Both the position numbers and the translations under genes were made by a program. From contig DNXU01000536.1 in assembly GCA_003505715.1 (NCBI GenBank), positions 1,306 to 8,706 on the forward strand: 7,401 nt of DNA, read 5' to 3'. Origin of the DNA: Cyanobacteria bacterium UBA8803 (GTDB lineage: Bacteria; Cyanobacteriota; Cyanobacteriia; Cyanobacteriales; Coleofasciculaceae). Shown here piece by piece: positions 1-7,401 of the stretch. A model generated the notes under the pieces. It was given only the letters and a program-made list of their open reading frames with translations. It searched no databases and was not told the origin of the DNA. Within the stretch, counting starts at the first letter, position 1. Every line of letters begins with the position of its first letter.

Positions 1-20
1 TCCCCATTCCCCATTCCCCA
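1..20. repeat. Tandem heptamer repeat (CCCCATT)
   Basis: Two full CCCCATT units (2-8, 9-15) and a partial third (16-20) lie at the window edge, downstream of the GMC gene. The array may continue outside the window. It is the short tandemly repeated type with a 7-base period that is common between genes in filamentous cyanobacteria. The rest of the gap up to the GMC stop (21-66) shows no gene and no convincing terminator, only a 5-bp inverted repeat AGTGT/ACACT. Confidence 0.7.
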
Positions 21-66
21 AACGACAGAGTGTGACACTTCTGGGTGCGGAAGGTGGGTTTCAGTC

Positions 67-1572
67 CTAGAGCAGATACTGCTGGATTAAGCGATCGCCT
101 ACCCGCAAAGCATTGGCAATGATAGTTAAGCCGGGACTAACACTGGCATGAGATGGGAAAAAACTGCTGTCTACGACATAGAGATTATGTACTTCGTGGG
201 CACGACAGTTCAAATCCAATACAGAAATCGCCGAGTCTTCTCCAAATCGGCAGGTGCCGCACTGGTGAGCAACAACCTGTGCAGGCATATCGCTGCGAGG
301 ATGGGTTGTACGGTTAAATATATTGGGCTGGGACTGCTCGACGCTTTTTAATACGTCAACCCAACGATATACTAAGCGATCGTGCGCTTCTAGATTATTC
401 GCAGTGTAATCAATTCTTAGTTTTTCTCCCACATAGCGAACCCGATTGTTGGGATCGGGTAAGTCTTCCGTTTTCAGCCACCAACCGATTGAATGGGTTG
501 CTAACTGCCGCAAGCCAAAATTGGGCATCAGCCTAGACAATGCCGATAAAATTGGGGGGGCTTCTGCAAAAATGACATCTTGAAAAATGCCACCAGAGTT
601 TTGTACATGACCCATCGGATAAGGAAAATCCTTGTCTCCCCAATAAAAATCATTTAGCCCTAGCGTGCGGGTAAATGACCCAGAATTAGCACTAGAGGTT
701 AACTGCACCACAACAGACAGCAGTTGCTTCATCAAATTTCGCCCCACTTGGCCAGATCCGTTGGCAATTCCGTTGGGGTGTTTTTCGTTGGCAGACCGTA
801 GCAGTAATGCTGCCGAGTTCACGGCACCACAGGCAAGGACGACTATATCACCTAAAAATAAATAGGACTCTTCACCGATGTTAGCTTGAACTGCTTTGAT
901 TTCTGAACCTGATGGGTTGGTATGCAGGCAAACGACCTGAGCAGAGGTTTTGAGCGTTACGTTTTCGCTTTTGAGGATTGGGCTAACTCCGGTGTCTTCG
1001 GCATCGGTTCTACCTTGATCGCCCAACCCTAGCGGCAAATGAACGGGATGTAACCCCTGCTGAGCAAGGGTATCGCCAATGCGTTGCACCATCGGCTCAT
1101 GGGCAACTTCTGGAAAAGGATAGGCTTCGCTATGGGGTGGCTCAGTGGGGTCATCTTCGAGTTTACCGTGTACTTGATATAACTTTTCGGCTTCTGTGTA
1201 GTAAGGCTCAAAGTCCTGATATTTCAACGGCCATGCAGGAGAAATCCCACCCTGATGCCGCACTTCTTCAAAGTCACGTTCGCGCCTTCGCTGCAAAACG
1301 CCACTCCAAATTTTTGTATTGCCACCAACGGCGTAATAGGTTTGAGGATAAAAAGGCTCTCCTGTATGGTCGTACCAAGATTCAGGGGCATGAAATTGCT
1401 CTTTTTTAAAAATCTCTGTATCGACCAACTCTGAACTTTCGCGATAGATCAGTTCTCCCCGATCTAGCAGCAAAATCTTTTTCCCAGTTGGTGCTAGCTT
1501 GAGCGCTAGCGTCCCGCCTCCTGCCCCCGTGCCAACGATAATTACATCATAGTATTGGTCGTCAACGATCAT
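67..1572 (-). CDS. GMC-family FAD-dependent oxidoreductase
   Basis: This is a 501-residue flavoprotein of the glucose-methanol-choline family, which oxidises alcohol or sugar hydroxyl groups with FAD. Visible features are the N-terminal dinucleotide-binding loop VGTGAGGG (residues 13-20), an acidic residue ending the second strand (LLLDRGE, 34-40), the GGNTKIWSG FAD-attachment loop (83-91), and the C-terminal HQCGTCRFG motif (436-444) followed by the family signature VVDSSFFP...SPGLTIIANALR (466-490). H436 fits the usual catalytic histidine. The position normally held by its asparagine partner (NP) reads S479-P480. No signal peptide or membrane segment is seen, so the protein is probably cytoplasmic or peripheral. 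The start is well set: AGGAG lies 6 nt upstream and overlaps the ctaE stop, leaving a 9-bp gap. It is the last gene of the oxidase cluster and probably co-transcribed. The substrate cannot be read from the sequence. Confidence 0.93.
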   Translation of the reverse strand: MIVDDQYYDVIIVGTGAGGGTLALKLAPTGKKILLLDRGELIYRESSELVDTEIFKKEQFHAPESWYDHTGEPFYPQTYYAVGGNTKIWSGVLQRRRERDFEEVRHQGGISPAWPLKYQDFEPYYTEAEKLYQVHGKLEDDPTEPPHSEAYPFPEVAHEPMVQRIGDTLAQQGLHPVHLPLGLGDQGRTDAEDTGVSPILKSENVTLKTSAQVVCLHTNPSGSEIKAVQANIGEESYLFLGDIVVLACGAVNSAALLLRSANEKHPNGIANGSGQVGRNLMKQLLSVVVQLTSSANSGSFTRTLGLNDFYWGDKDFPYPMGHVQNSGGIFQDVIFAEAPPILSALSRLMPNFGLRQLATHSIGWWLKTEDLPDPNNRVRYVGEKLRIDYTANNLEAHDRLVYRWVDVLKSVEQSQPNIFNRTTHPRSDMPAQVVAHQCGTCRFGEDSAISVLDLNCRAHEVHNLYVVDSSFFPSHASVSPGLTIIANALRVGDRLIQQYLL

Positions 1573-1578
1573 AGGATT

Positions 1579-1583
1579 CTCCT
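1579..1583 (-). promoter_or_regulatory. Ribosome binding site of the GMC gene
   Basis: AGGAG on the minus strand sits 6 nt before the ATG at 1572-1570. Its first two bases are also the last two of the ctaE TAG stop (1584-1582), which suggests translational coupling between the oxidase and the flavoprotein. Confidence 0.8.
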
Positions 1584-2190
1584 ATTGCCAAACATAAATT
1601 AGCGTGTACAACACGATCCAAATGACATCGACAAAGTGCCAGAATAAAGAGGTTGCTTCAACACCAAAAAAACCGTTGTCGTAGTTACCGGGAATAAATG
1701 ATCGCCCCAACATTAATGTTTGCAGCAGAATTCCGGTGAGAACATGCAAGCCATGAAATCCAGTTAATAAAAAGAAGGTGCCACCAAACAAGCCTGACTG
1801 GTAGGTAAAGGGTAAACTGCTCCATTCTCTAGCTTGCCCGAAGAGGAAATAGCTACCCATCGCCATAGTGGCTAAGAGAAATAGGCGAAAGCCCCACAGT
1901 TTTTTAGCGTGTAAATATCGCTCTGCCATGTAAATTACAAAACTACTGGATACCAGCACGATTGTATTAATGAGCGGCTCTCTAGTTTCCAAGCTAGTAA
2001 TACCTGGGGGATACCAGTCAGGAGTGGTAGTTTTGTAGACAATGTAACCGATAAAGAAGCTTAAGAAGATGACACTTTCCGACAGCAGAAATACGATAAA
2101 GCCGAACTTACTATTGCCTGCTGCGTCATGCTCCTGGTGCTGTCGAACATTAGCTTCAACGTCTTGTGCGATCGCTCTTTCTGCTGTCAT
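1582..2190 (-). CDS. ctaE: Cytochrome oxidase subunit III (ARTO-type)
   Basis: This is a 202-residue membrane protein of the haem-copper oxidase subunit III family. Its length and hydrophobic profile fit the five-helix form found in cyanobacteria and in quinol oxidases, which lacks the first two helices of the mitochondrial protein. Conserved landmarks are the helix glutamate in FLLSESVIF (E38), GFHGLHVLTG (144-153) and the C-terminal VEATSLFWHFVDVIWIVLY (177-195). The subunit stabilises subunit I and the oxygen entry path and carries no redox cofactor. The start overlaps the ctaD stop as ATGA, and no Shine-Dalgarno sequence is visible, so translation probably depends on ribosomes finishing ctaD. 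Confidence 0.95.
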   Translation of the reverse strand: MTAERAIAQDVEANVRQHQEHDAAGNSKFGFIVFLLSESVIFLSFFIGYIVYKTTTPDWYPPGITSLETREPLINTIVLVSSSFVIYMAERYLHAKKLWGFRLFLLATMAMGSYFLFGQAREWSSLPFTYQSGLFGGTFFLLTGFHGLHVLTGILLQTLMLGRSFIPGNYDNGFFGVEATSLFWHFVDVIWIVLYTLIYVWQ

Positions 2191-3896
2191 GATGGTTGCT
2201 GCTGCGTCAGAGATTCAGAAAATTCAGTTAAGCCTGGATTGGGAAGGTTCCCTACTAAGGGTTTGTTGCTACCGTAGCCGTAGGGACGAGCAATTACGAT
2301 CGGTGTTTCTTCAAAGTTTTCTACTGTGGGTGGTGAAGAGGTAAGCCACTCTAAGCCGTATGCCCGCCAGGGATTGTTGCCTACTTTCTCACCCCTAATC
2401 CAGGAACTCACCATGTTGAGAATAAAGGGTAGAGTAGACAGCCCTAACAAAAAACCGCCAATACTTGCTAGGACATTCCAGTAGGCAAATTCGAGGTCAT
2501 AGGATGCTACACGACGGGGCATTCCCATCAATCCGGCAGGGTGCATGGGCAGGAAGGTTAATGCCGTTCCCAGGTAGGTCAAGGCAAAGTGCAGTTTGCC
2601 CAAACCTTCGTAATACATGCGTCCGGTCATTTTGGGAAACCAGTGATAGATGCCGCCATAGATACCCATGACGATCGCGCCATACAGCACGTAATGGAAA
2701 TGTCCAACCACAAAGTAGGTATTGTTGACATGAATATCGATCGGTACAGAAGCAAGAAAAATTCCGGTAATTCCAGCAAATAGCCAGTTACTAATGCCCC
2801 CGAGAGCAAATAGCATTGGCGTAGTGAACCGGATCTTGCCACCCCAGATCGTTGCCACCCAACCAAACACCTTGATACCCGATGGAATAGCAACCAGCAT
2901 TGATGTCACCATAAACAGTATCCGCATCCAACCAGGAGTAGCACTGGCAAACATGTGATGCACCCACACCAAACCACTAACAACCGTAATCAAAATAGAT
3001 GAGGCCGCAATTACCCGATAGCCAAATAGGGGTTTACGGGCATGAACGGGCAAAATTTCTGAAAACATCCCAAATACTGGCAGAACCATTACATAGACTG
3101 CCGGATGGGAATAAAACCAGAAAAAGTGTTGATATAGGATAGGATTGCCACCCCGCTCTGGTGCGAAAAAACTGGTGCCGATCGTGATATCGAGTAACAG
3201 CATGACTGCTCCCCCAGTCAGGGCAGGCAGTCCATACAGTTGAATTAACTGTGCCCCCAGCACTGACCAGACAAAAGCTGGTGTTCTAAACCAGGTCATT
3301 CCCGGTGCCCGCATTCGGAAGATAGTGGTGACAAAATTCACCCCACCCATGATGGAAGATACACCCGAAATTGCCACTGCCAAAATCCATAACACCTGCC
3401 CGTTAATCAAATTCCCCGTTGGGTTTTGTATACTTACAGGCGGATAGGCCCACCATCCTGACTGGGACGGGCCTCCCGGCACCAGGAAACTGGCTAGCAT
3501 GAGAATTCCCACTACGGGAACCATCCAGAAAGAAACCGCATTGAGCCGAGGAAATGCCATATCTCGTGCCCCGATCATCAGCGGCACTAAATAATTTCCT
3601 ATTCCCACTAAAACGGGGAATGTCCACATAAACAGCATGATCGAGCCATGCATAGTGAACAGCGCATTATAAACGGTGCGATCGACTAGATCGGCATCGG
3701 GGGTAATTAGTTCACCCCGCATAATCATCGATAACGTGCCACCGATCAGGAAAAAGAAGAAAGATGTGACGATGTATTGAATGCCGATGACTTTGTGATC
3801 GGTGCTGAAGGTGAAAAATCGTCTCCAGTTATCGGGCGCACCAGGGTAGGGCTGTCCGCGAACGACTTCTGGGGCCTCAAGCGAGATGTTCGTCAT
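2187..3896 (-). CDS. ctaD: Haem-copper oxidase subunit I (ARTO-type)
   Basis: This 569-residue polytopic catalytic subunit reduces O2 to water at a haem-CuB centre. All metal ligands are present: H83 (TMHGSIMLF) and H401 for the low-spin haem, H399 for the high-spin haem (GHFHYVLYG, 398-405), and H264, H313 and H314 for CuB. Y268 is placed for the His-Tyr cross-link. The K-channel lysine is K342 (IPSGIKVFGW), and D112 (GNYLVPLMIGARDMAFPRLN) marks the D-channel mouth. The helix VI glutamate is replaced: the motif reads YSHPAVY (262-268), the A2-subfamily pattern. The start ATG has only a weak GAG upstream. The gene sits 89 bp after ctaC and overlaps ctaE by 4 bp. The adjacent subunit II shows that this is the CuA-less oxidase and not the main cytochrome c oxidase. 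Confidence 0.97.
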   Translation of the reverse strand: MTNISLEAPEVVRGQPYPGAPDNWRRFFTFSTDHKVIGIQYIVTSFFFFLIGGTLSMIMRGELITPDADLVDRTVYNALFTMHGSIMLFMWTFPVLVGIGNYLVPLMIGARDMAFPRLNAVSFWMVPVVGILMLASFLVPGGPSQSGWWAYPPVSIQNPTGNLINGQVLWILAVAISGVSSIMGGVNFVTTIFRMRAPGMTWFRTPAFVWSVLGAQLIQLYGLPALTGGAVMLLLDITIGTSFFAPERGGNPILYQHFFWFYSHPAVYVMVLPVFGMFSEILPVHARKPLFGYRVIAASSILITVVSGLVWVHHMFASATPGWMRILFMVTSMLVAIPSGIKVFGWVATIWGGKIRFTTPMLFALGGISNWLFAGITGIFLASVPIDIHVNNTYFVVGHFHYVLYGAIVMGIYGGIYHWFPKMTGRMYYEGLGKLHFALTYLGTALTFLPMHPAGLMGMPRRVASYDLEFAYWNVLASIGGFLLGLSTLPFILNMVSSWIRGEKVGNNPWRAYGLEWLTSSPPTVENFEETPIVIARPYGYGSNKPLVGNLPNPGLTEFSESLTQQQPS

Positions 3897-3917
3897 AAGT
3901 TATCTCATTTTCTTTTA

Positions 3918-3975
3918 GGTAATGGGTAATTGGTAATTGGGAAAAAGCGAACTTGTTGTACGATTACCGATTACC
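3918..3975. repeat. Heptamer repeats forming an inverted repeat between ctaC and ctaD
   Basis: Three GGTAATK units with a 7-base period (3918-3938) are followed by reversed units ATTACCG ATTACC (3963-3975). The arms 3925-3937 and 3963-3975 match over 13 bp with one mismatch, which would be a G-U pair in only one orientation, and are separated by 25 nt. In the ctaC-ctaD transcript this would fold just after the ctaC stop. No U-run follows on the minus strand, so it is not a standard terminator. An mRNA-processing or stability role is possible, or it may be only a repeat insertion. Confidence 0.7.
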
Positions 3976-3985
3976 AAAAAAGTTT

Positions 3986-4957
3986 TTATCTGTAGTGCTT
4001 AGGGACATAATTCACCACAGGTGGCGGTGCAGGTGGAATGGTGTCCCAACCGCGCACGGTTACGTTGCCTTTTGTTGCACCTTCTTGCTCGTTGGCTTGG
4101 CTGTACTCAAAAGCAGCCTGATTAAAGGCCGGAGTGGGTGACTTAGCGGCAGCATCGGCAAGCCATTGTTGATACTCGTTGAAGGACTGAACCACAACAT
4201 CTGCCTGATTGGCGGCAAAGTAAGTGCCACTAAACATGGAATCCCGCAGGCGGTAGGTTCCGGTTTTAACAGGAGTTAGTTCAAAATCGATTTCGCGATC
4301 GGGAACGACATCTTGCTTGAGGCGAAATGCTGGAATGTAAAAGCCATGCAACACATCCTCCGATCGCAACGTGAACCGCACCCGGCGATTGACAGGTACA
4401 TGTAACTCAGTACTAGTGATATCCTGTTTGGGATAATGGAAAACCCATGCCCATTGCTTAGCGGTCACATCAATTTGCTCGATGGGAGCAGTTTCCAGTG
4501 CATTCTGAATTTCCTGCTGAGGCGTGCTATCAAAGGGTTCAGCGTAAGCAGGCTGCATCATCTGAGGCATGTGCAAATGTACCAGTTCCATCGGACCCCG
4601 CACCGCCATTTTTGCGTAAGTGCGATAGCTAACAAAGGAAAGCGTTAACACTAAAACCAACGGCACTGCGGTCCAGATAATCTCTAGCCAGGTATTGCCT
4701 TCAATCGGAGGGCCATCGCTCATGTCATACTTACTAGCTCGATGAAAGACCAACGAGTAGAGGAAAGGCCCAATTACACCTAAGTAAATGAATGTGCCTA
4801 ACCCAGTGAAGAGACTGAATAAATCATCCTGCAACTTAGCTTCTGCTGCCGCTTCTGGTGGAAACCAGGAATACGATTGCTTCGCCATCCATAAGCTAGC
4901 CAACGCGACCAGGATGGCATAGACCGTGATTATTACAATTACGCGGAGTTTCAACAT
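3986..4957 (-). CDS. ctaC: Oxidase subunit II lacking CuA (ARTO/Cox3 type)
   Basis: This 323-residue subunit II has an N-terminal hydrophobic segment (about 6-25, signal peptide or membrane anchor), two more hydrophobic helices (about 50-72 and 90-111, with GNTWLEIIWTAVPL at 87-100), then an outward-facing cupredoxin domain (about 160-258). The aromatic motif KQWAWVFHYP (167-176) is kept. The CuA loop is not: where family members have CxxxCxxxHxxM, this protein has D239, S243, F247 and N250, and it contains no cysteine anywhere. Only H204 (DVLHGFYIP) remains of the ligands. This is the diagnostic of cyanobacterial ARTO, known for example as CtaCII in Synechocystis. A long linker with HLHMPQMM (127-134) precedes the cupredoxin domain, and the C-terminus is proline-rich (308-319). 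No Shine-Dalgarno sequence is visible. The start is the first Met before a convincing anchor. Confidence 0.95.
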   Translation of the reverse strand: MLKLRVIVIITVYAILVALASLWMAKQSYSWFPPEAAAEAKLQDDLFSLFTGLGTFIYLGVIGPFLYSLVFHRASKYDMSDGPPIEGNTWLEIIWTAVPLVLVLTLSFVSYRTYAKMAVRGPMELVHLHMPQMMQPAYAEPFDSTPQQEIQNALETAPIEQIDVTAKQWAWVFHYPKQDITSTELHVPVNRRVRFTLRSEDVLHGFYIPAFRLKQDVVPDREIDFELTPVKTGTYRLRDSMFSGTYFAANQADVVVQSFNEYQQWLADAAAKSPTPAFNQAAFEYSQANEQEGATKGNVTVRGWDTIPPAPPPVVNYVPKHYR

Positions 4958-4989
4958 GGCACTGCAAACACAATAACTTTGACAAGTGG

Positions 4990-5031
4990 AAGGCAGAGGG
5001 CAGAAGGCATTTGCCTTCTGCCCTCTGCCTT
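4990..5031. repeat. Perfect 20-bp inverted repeat built of heptamers
   Basis: The arms 4990-5009 and 5012-5031 are exact reverse complements with 2 nt between them. In practice this gives a 19-bp stem with a 4-nt loop. Each arm is a run of GGCAGAR heptamers. The element begins within the stop codon of the second DUF2231 gene (TAA at 5032-5030) and lies 32 bp before ctaC. On the minus strand it is followed by CCACTTGTC rather than a U-run, so a classical rho-independent terminator is unlikely. It could partly uncouple the DUF2231 genes from the oxidase genes by attenuation, RNase processing or 3'-end protection. Confidence 0.9.
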
Positions 5032-5626
5032 ATAGTTGATTAGGATTTTCGCCTAAGTGCAGCATTTGATCTGCTGTAACGTGAATGCCGAACTCAGCAC
5101 CCAGATGAGCGCCCAGTGTGCCCTGTACAAACATCAGAGCAAAAACAAATAAACCAGCAGCGAGATAACTCCACTGCACTTGTCTGGCCATGTCTTTGCG
5201 CCACTGATAGCGTTGAAAGCCCCGCCAAACGGTCATTCCCACAATCAAGGTCAAAATCAGCACCCCCCCTACACCGTGTAAAATCATGGTTTCCAGGGCA
5301 TGAAGCCCCCAGGCGCTAGTCACATCCGCTAGCGGTACAGCCAAAGAAACTTCAAACAAACCAGCCATGACCGTAAAGAAAGTAATGACTGCGGAAGCCA
5401 ACAGGTTATACCAACCGACATCAAACAGGGCAGAACGGGTAACGGGAATAGCAAGATACTTAAACGCCGCCTTGTCCAGAGGAAATAGCGCCCCTACAAT
5501 GTCAAAGGCGATCGCCACGATAAATAATCCTAGGGTTAGATGCACCAGGTTGGGATGAATGGGAATTAAGTAGGGCAACCCATTAACTCCCAAACTACCC
5601 CACTGTTCGAGCAGGTCTGGATTCAT
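5030..5626 (-). CDS. DUF2231 membrane protein, second copy
   Basis: This is a 198-residue protein with about four membrane helices that matches the DUF2231 pattern: IHPNLVHLTLGLFIVAIAFD (23-42), GWYN (71-74), a third-helix histidine region GLHALETMILHGVGG (107-121) and LGAHLGAEFGIHV (171-183). The repeated histidines H24, H29, H109, H117, H174 and H182 in or near helices could bind haem. That is inference, as the family has no settled function. The frame stays open to 5800, but the true start is the ATG at 5626-5624. A perfect AGGAGG lies 6 nt upstream, the start overlaps the previous stop as ATGA, and the extra 58 residues would lie out of frame inside the first copy. It is probably co-transcribed with ctaC, 72 bp further on. 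Confidence 0.9.
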   Translation of the reverse strand: MNPDLLEQWGSLGVNGLPYLIPIHPNLVHLTLGLFIVAIAFDIVGALFPLDKAAFKYLAIPVTRSALFDVGWYNLLASAVITFFTVMAGLFEVSLAVPLADVTSAWGLHALETMILHGVGGVLILTLIVGMTVWRGFQRYQWRKDMARQVQWSYLAAGLFVFALMFVQGTLGAHLGAEFGIHVTADQMLHLGENPNQL

Positions 5627-6120
5627 GAGAGACCTCCTCTGATTGCATCTACGACAGGAATCGTATGCAAGCCATAGACCCACACGAGCAAGCTGCCTAG
5701 ATATGACTGAATACAAACTAGGCCAACTAGCAATACGCTCGCTGCGAAATAAGGAATGGGTAACTGTGGCCTTTCCTGCAACCGAATCACATAGCGCCAT
5801 CCGGTGACGATTGCCAGAATTCCTGAGAGCGACCAGCCCAAAACTGTATGAGCATTCAGCGTTGAAACAGATGCAGCGTAAGGTTCTGCCAGACCTGCTT
5901 CAATCTGTCCAAAAATAATTGCAATGAAGATCGAAACGGTTGCGAAGGCCAGATTCCACCAACCGACTTCATACAATTTGGGATTTTTTGTGAGATACCC
6001 AAGGATATCGCAAAACGCTGCAAACAGCACCATCGCAATCACGAAATGCACCACGATGGGGTGAATGGTATCGGGATAAGGAAGGTTATGCTCGTTGAGA
6101 GGCGGAAGATACTTAAACAC
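5623..6120 (-). CDS. DUF2231 membrane protein, first copy
   Basis: This is a 165-residue protein with about four membrane helices and the same layout as the downstream gene: TIHPIVVHFVIAMVLFAAFCD (18-38), GWWN (53-56), H91 at the start of the third helix, and LGSLLVWVYGLHTI (141-154). The shared order of HPxxVH, D, GWxN, His and LGxxLxxxxGxH says the two are paralogues from a tandem duplication. H20, H25, H91 and H152 are candidate haem or quinone-site residues, which is not proven. The start must be the GTG at 6120-6118, since an in-frame TGA lies two codons upstream and no other start precedes the first helix. No clear Shine-Dalgarno sequence is visible. As the first gene of the cluster it follows the putative promoter at 6169-6217. 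Confidence 0.88.
   Translation of the reverse strand: MFKYLPPLNEHNLPYPDTIHPIVVHFVIAMVLFAAFCDILGYLTKNPKLYEVGWWNLAFATVSIFIAIIFGQIEAGLAEPYAASVSTLNAHTVLGWSLSGILAIVTGWRYVIRLQERPQLPIPYFAASVLLVGLVCIQSYLGSLLVWVYGLHTIPVVDAIRGGLS
5633..5638 (-). promoter_or_regulatory. Ribosome binding site of the second DUF2231 gene
   Basis: AGGAGG on the minus strand, 6 nt before the ATG at 5626, is the strongest Shine-Dalgarno sequence in the window. It fixes the start of the second DUF2231 gene inside a longer open frame. Confidence 0.88.
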
Positions 6121-6168
6121 AGGTTTTCAGAAAGATGCAGTGGGAGTGAAAGGGGATGGTACTGAGAA

Positions 6169-6217
6169 ATTATGTTAGCAATTCAACTGTTTAAGGAGTG
6201 TTTAAACAAGGTTTAAT
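6169..6217 (-). promoter_or_regulatory. Candidate promoter with three 11-bp-spaced direct repeats
   Basis: On the minus strand, ATTAAACC (6217-6210), TTTAAACA (6206-6199) and CTTAAACA (6195-6188) recur with an exact 11-bp period. CATAAT (6174-6169) follows 13 nt after the last one as a -10 element. No good -35 hexamer exists at the right distance, because the third repeat and its spacer occupy that place, as in activator-dependent promoters. The layout is that of a PhoB/SphR Pho box (8-bp repeats with 3-bp spacers), but the sixth base is A where the cyanobacterial consensus has a pyrimidine. A start near 6162 would give a leader of about 40 nt. Confidence 0.4.
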
Positions 6218-6362
6218 AGATATAGAGCCATTGTTTTTGAGTCTCAATAGTTCCTATTTGGAGGTTATCCTCATTTTTTGTTTTACAAAATCAATCTAAA
6301 GATAGATGCTCAATTCCAGCCAGCCACAGCGACCCCAGAAATTCTCGTGTCCGCACCTAACC

Positions 6363-6480
6363 CTAAACAGCGGGTCGCCCCTACATGAGATATGGTGGGA
6401 AGGCGATCGCGCAATCGGCGCAGGATATCGGAATCTATACATGTAAAGATATATCCCTGTAGGGGCGAGTCGCTGTGTAG
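6363..6480. repeat. MITE-like inverted-repeat element
   Basis: Arms 6363-6385 and 6458-6480 are 23-bp inverted repeats with three mismatches, sharing the core TGTAGGGGCGA..CGCTGT. Pairing continues inward as GAGATAT/GGGATAT with a one-base gap. The interior contains a HIP1 site (6403-6410) and a smaller inverted repeat (CAGGATAT at 6421-6428 against ATATCCCTG at 6451-6459). TGTAGGGGCG-type arms are familiar from dispersed intergenic repeats in cyanobacteria, so a small non-autonomous element or dispersed hairpin repeat is the likely identity. No transposase gene or clear target duplication is seen. Confidence 0.6.
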
Positions 6481-6518
6481 ATATTAAAGATGCACCGATA
6501 ACCTTAATTGACTCGCCC
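6463..6518. repeat. 9-bp inverted repeat overlapping the MITE-like arm
   Basis: GGGCGAGTC (6463-6471) is exactly complementary to GACTCGCCC (6510-6518), with 38 nt between them. The first half is also part of the right arm of the larger inverted repeat, so the two pairings exclude each other. It ends 32 nt before the radical SAM start codon. Confidence 0.6.
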
Positions 6519-6538
6519 GCTCATCCTCCTGCAAGATT

Positions 6539-6542
6539 GGAG
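6539..6542 (+). promoter_or_regulatory. Ribosome binding site of the radical SAM gene
   Basis: GGAG lies 8 nt before the ATG at 6551 and supports that start. Confidence 0.7.
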
Positions 6543-6550
6543 CGAATACC

Positions 6551-7351
6551 ATGCCAACTCAATCAATTTCCCAATTTACTTCTGTCTATGGGCCGGTTCA
6601 TTCCTGGCGATATGGGCGATCGCTCGGTATCGATCTCCTTGGGCCAGTGTCTACTTGCTCGTTTAACTGCGTCTATTGCCAGCTTGGGGAAATTCAATCC
6701 CGTACCACCCAGCGCCAAATTTTTGTCCCCACGGAGCAAATTATCCGGGACTTGCAAGCTTTTGCTCCCTGGGATGTGGAGGTGATTACCCTCAGTGGTA
6801 ATGGCGAACCTACTCTAGCGTTAAACTTAGCTGAGATTATCAGTCACATCAAACAAATTACCCATAAGCCTGTTTTGGTCTTGACCAACGGTACCCTACT
6901 GGGAGATCCCGAAGTACGGACAGCCTTGTCTTTAGCGGACAAAGTCTCGGTAAAACTTGATGCCATCTCCCCCGATGGACTGCGACGCATCAACCGAGCA
7001 ACACCAGATCTGAACTGGCAGGAAATTTGGCAGGGTATACAGCAATTTCGTCTGGAGTATCGCGGTAAAATGAGCATTCAAACCATGATGTTGACCTCGT
7101 GGGATGATGTCAGGAAACACAATTACATTCAGCTGATGCAATCTTGCAGGCCAGATGAAATCCAACTCAACACCCCCACTCGCCCTAAACCTTTAAAACA
7201 TCAGATCGAGGCTAGAGGCAATCATATCAGTACAGAATCTTTGCTCTACCCAGTGAAAAAACTCAAGCGAGTGAGTGCTGATATCCTACAAGCTGTTGCA
7301 GCTGAGATTTACGATGCCACCAGCATTCCCGTGCGGTGCGCTCCTTGTTAA
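6551..7351 (+). CDS. Radical SAM protein, COG0731 (TYW1-like) group
   Basis: This is a 266-residue radical SAM enzyme. The [4Fe-4S] ligands are C36, C40 and C43 in CSFNCVYC, the CxxxCxxC motif. SAM-binding landmarks follow: LSGNGEPT (81-88), VLVLTNGTLL (108-117) and SVKLDA (133-138). The N-terminal YGPVHSWRYGRSLGIDL (13-29) matches the conserved lead-in of COG0731 proteins, which are related to the tRNA wybutosine enzyme TYW1. Bacteria do not make wybutosine, so the substrate of this bacterial branch is unknown. No flavodoxin domain is present. Extra cysteines end the protein (RCAPC, C263 and C266) and could bind a second cluster or be non-functional. The protein is probably cytoplasmic. The gene is transcribed away from the oxidase cluster, with no sign that it belongs to it. 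Confidence 0.9.
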   Translation: MPTQSISQFTSVYGPVHSWRYGRSLGIDLLGPVSTCSFNCVYCQLGEIQSRTTQRQIFVPTEQIIRDLQAFAPWDVEVITLSGNGEPTLALNLAEIISHIKQITHKPVLVLTNGTLLGDPEVRTALSLADKVSVKLDAISPDGLRRINRATPDLNWQEIWQGIQQFRLEYRGKMSIQTMMLTSWDDVRKHNYIQLMQSCRPDEIQLNTPTRPKPLKHQIEARGNHISTESLLYPVKKLKRVSADILQAVAAEIYDATSIPVRCAPC

Positions 7352-7368
7352 CTTAGGGAGAGGAGAAA

Positions 7369-7382
7369 GGGATGAGGGATGA
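7369..7382. repeat. Tandem heptamer repeat (GGGATGA)
   Basis: Two exact GGGATGA units lie in a purine-only or nearly purine-only stretch (7355-7400) after the radical SAM stop. No hairpin terminator is seen before the window ends. It is the fourth locus in the window with a 7-base tandem unit, each with a different sequence. Confidence 0.65.
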
Positions 7383-7401
7383 AGGAGAGGGACAGGGAAA
7401 T

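Larger units (their letters stand above)
6121..6550. other. Divergent intergenic region
   Basis: This is 430 bp between the first DUF2231 gene (leftward) and the radical SAM gene (rightward). No coding frame is convincing. The left third is AT-rich and holds the repeat-containing promoter candidate. The middle (6241-6330) holds nothing clear. The right part (6363-6520) holds inverted repeats and one HIP1 octamer. No standard sigma-70 promoter for the radical SAM gene could be identified with confidence. Confidence 0.75.

Overview
The window is chromosomal DNA from a cyanobacterium. Three things point to this. Five copies of the HIP1 octamer GCGATCGC occur in 7.4 kb (91-98, 2168-2175, 5508-5515, 6403-6410, 6616-6623). 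Almost every gap between genes carries short tandem repeats with a 7-base unit. The gene content is a cyanobacterial terminal oxidase locus. The repeat style suggests a filamentous lineage, but the genus cannot be fixed from the sequence.

Positions 6120 to 67 (minus strand) hold a tightly packed six-gene cluster. In transcription order it is: two DUF2231 membrane proteins (6120-5623 and 5626-5030, joined by an ATGA stop/start overlap); oxidase subunit II ctaC (4957-3986); subunit I ctaD (3896-2187); subunit III ctaE (2190-1582, again an ATGA overlap); and a GMC-family FAD oxidoreductase (1572-67, whose ribosome binding site overlaps the ctaE stop). Subunit II has lost every CuA ligand except one histidine and contains no cysteine. 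This marks the oxidase as the alternative respiratory terminal oxidase type (ARTO, also called Cox3), which is thought to take electrons from quinol or an unknown donor rather than from cytochrome c. Subunit I keeps all haem and CuB ligands and has the YSHP version of the proton channel motif instead of the usual glutamate.

Positions 6121-6550 are a divergent intergenic region. The side next to the cluster has three GTTTAA direct repeats exactly 11 bp apart, 13 bp upstream of a CATAAT -10 candidate, which resembles a Pho box. The other side has a 118-bp inverted-repeat element. Positions 6551-7351 (plus strand) encode a stand-alone radical SAM protein of the COG0731 (TYW1-like) group.

A plausible working model is a membrane quinol:O2 or donor:O2 oxidase, in which the histidine-bearing DUF2231 proteins and the flavoprotein supply or relay electrons to an oxidase that lacks CuA. 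The oxidase assignment is firm. The partnership with the DUF2231 and GMC proteins is inferred from operon structure only.
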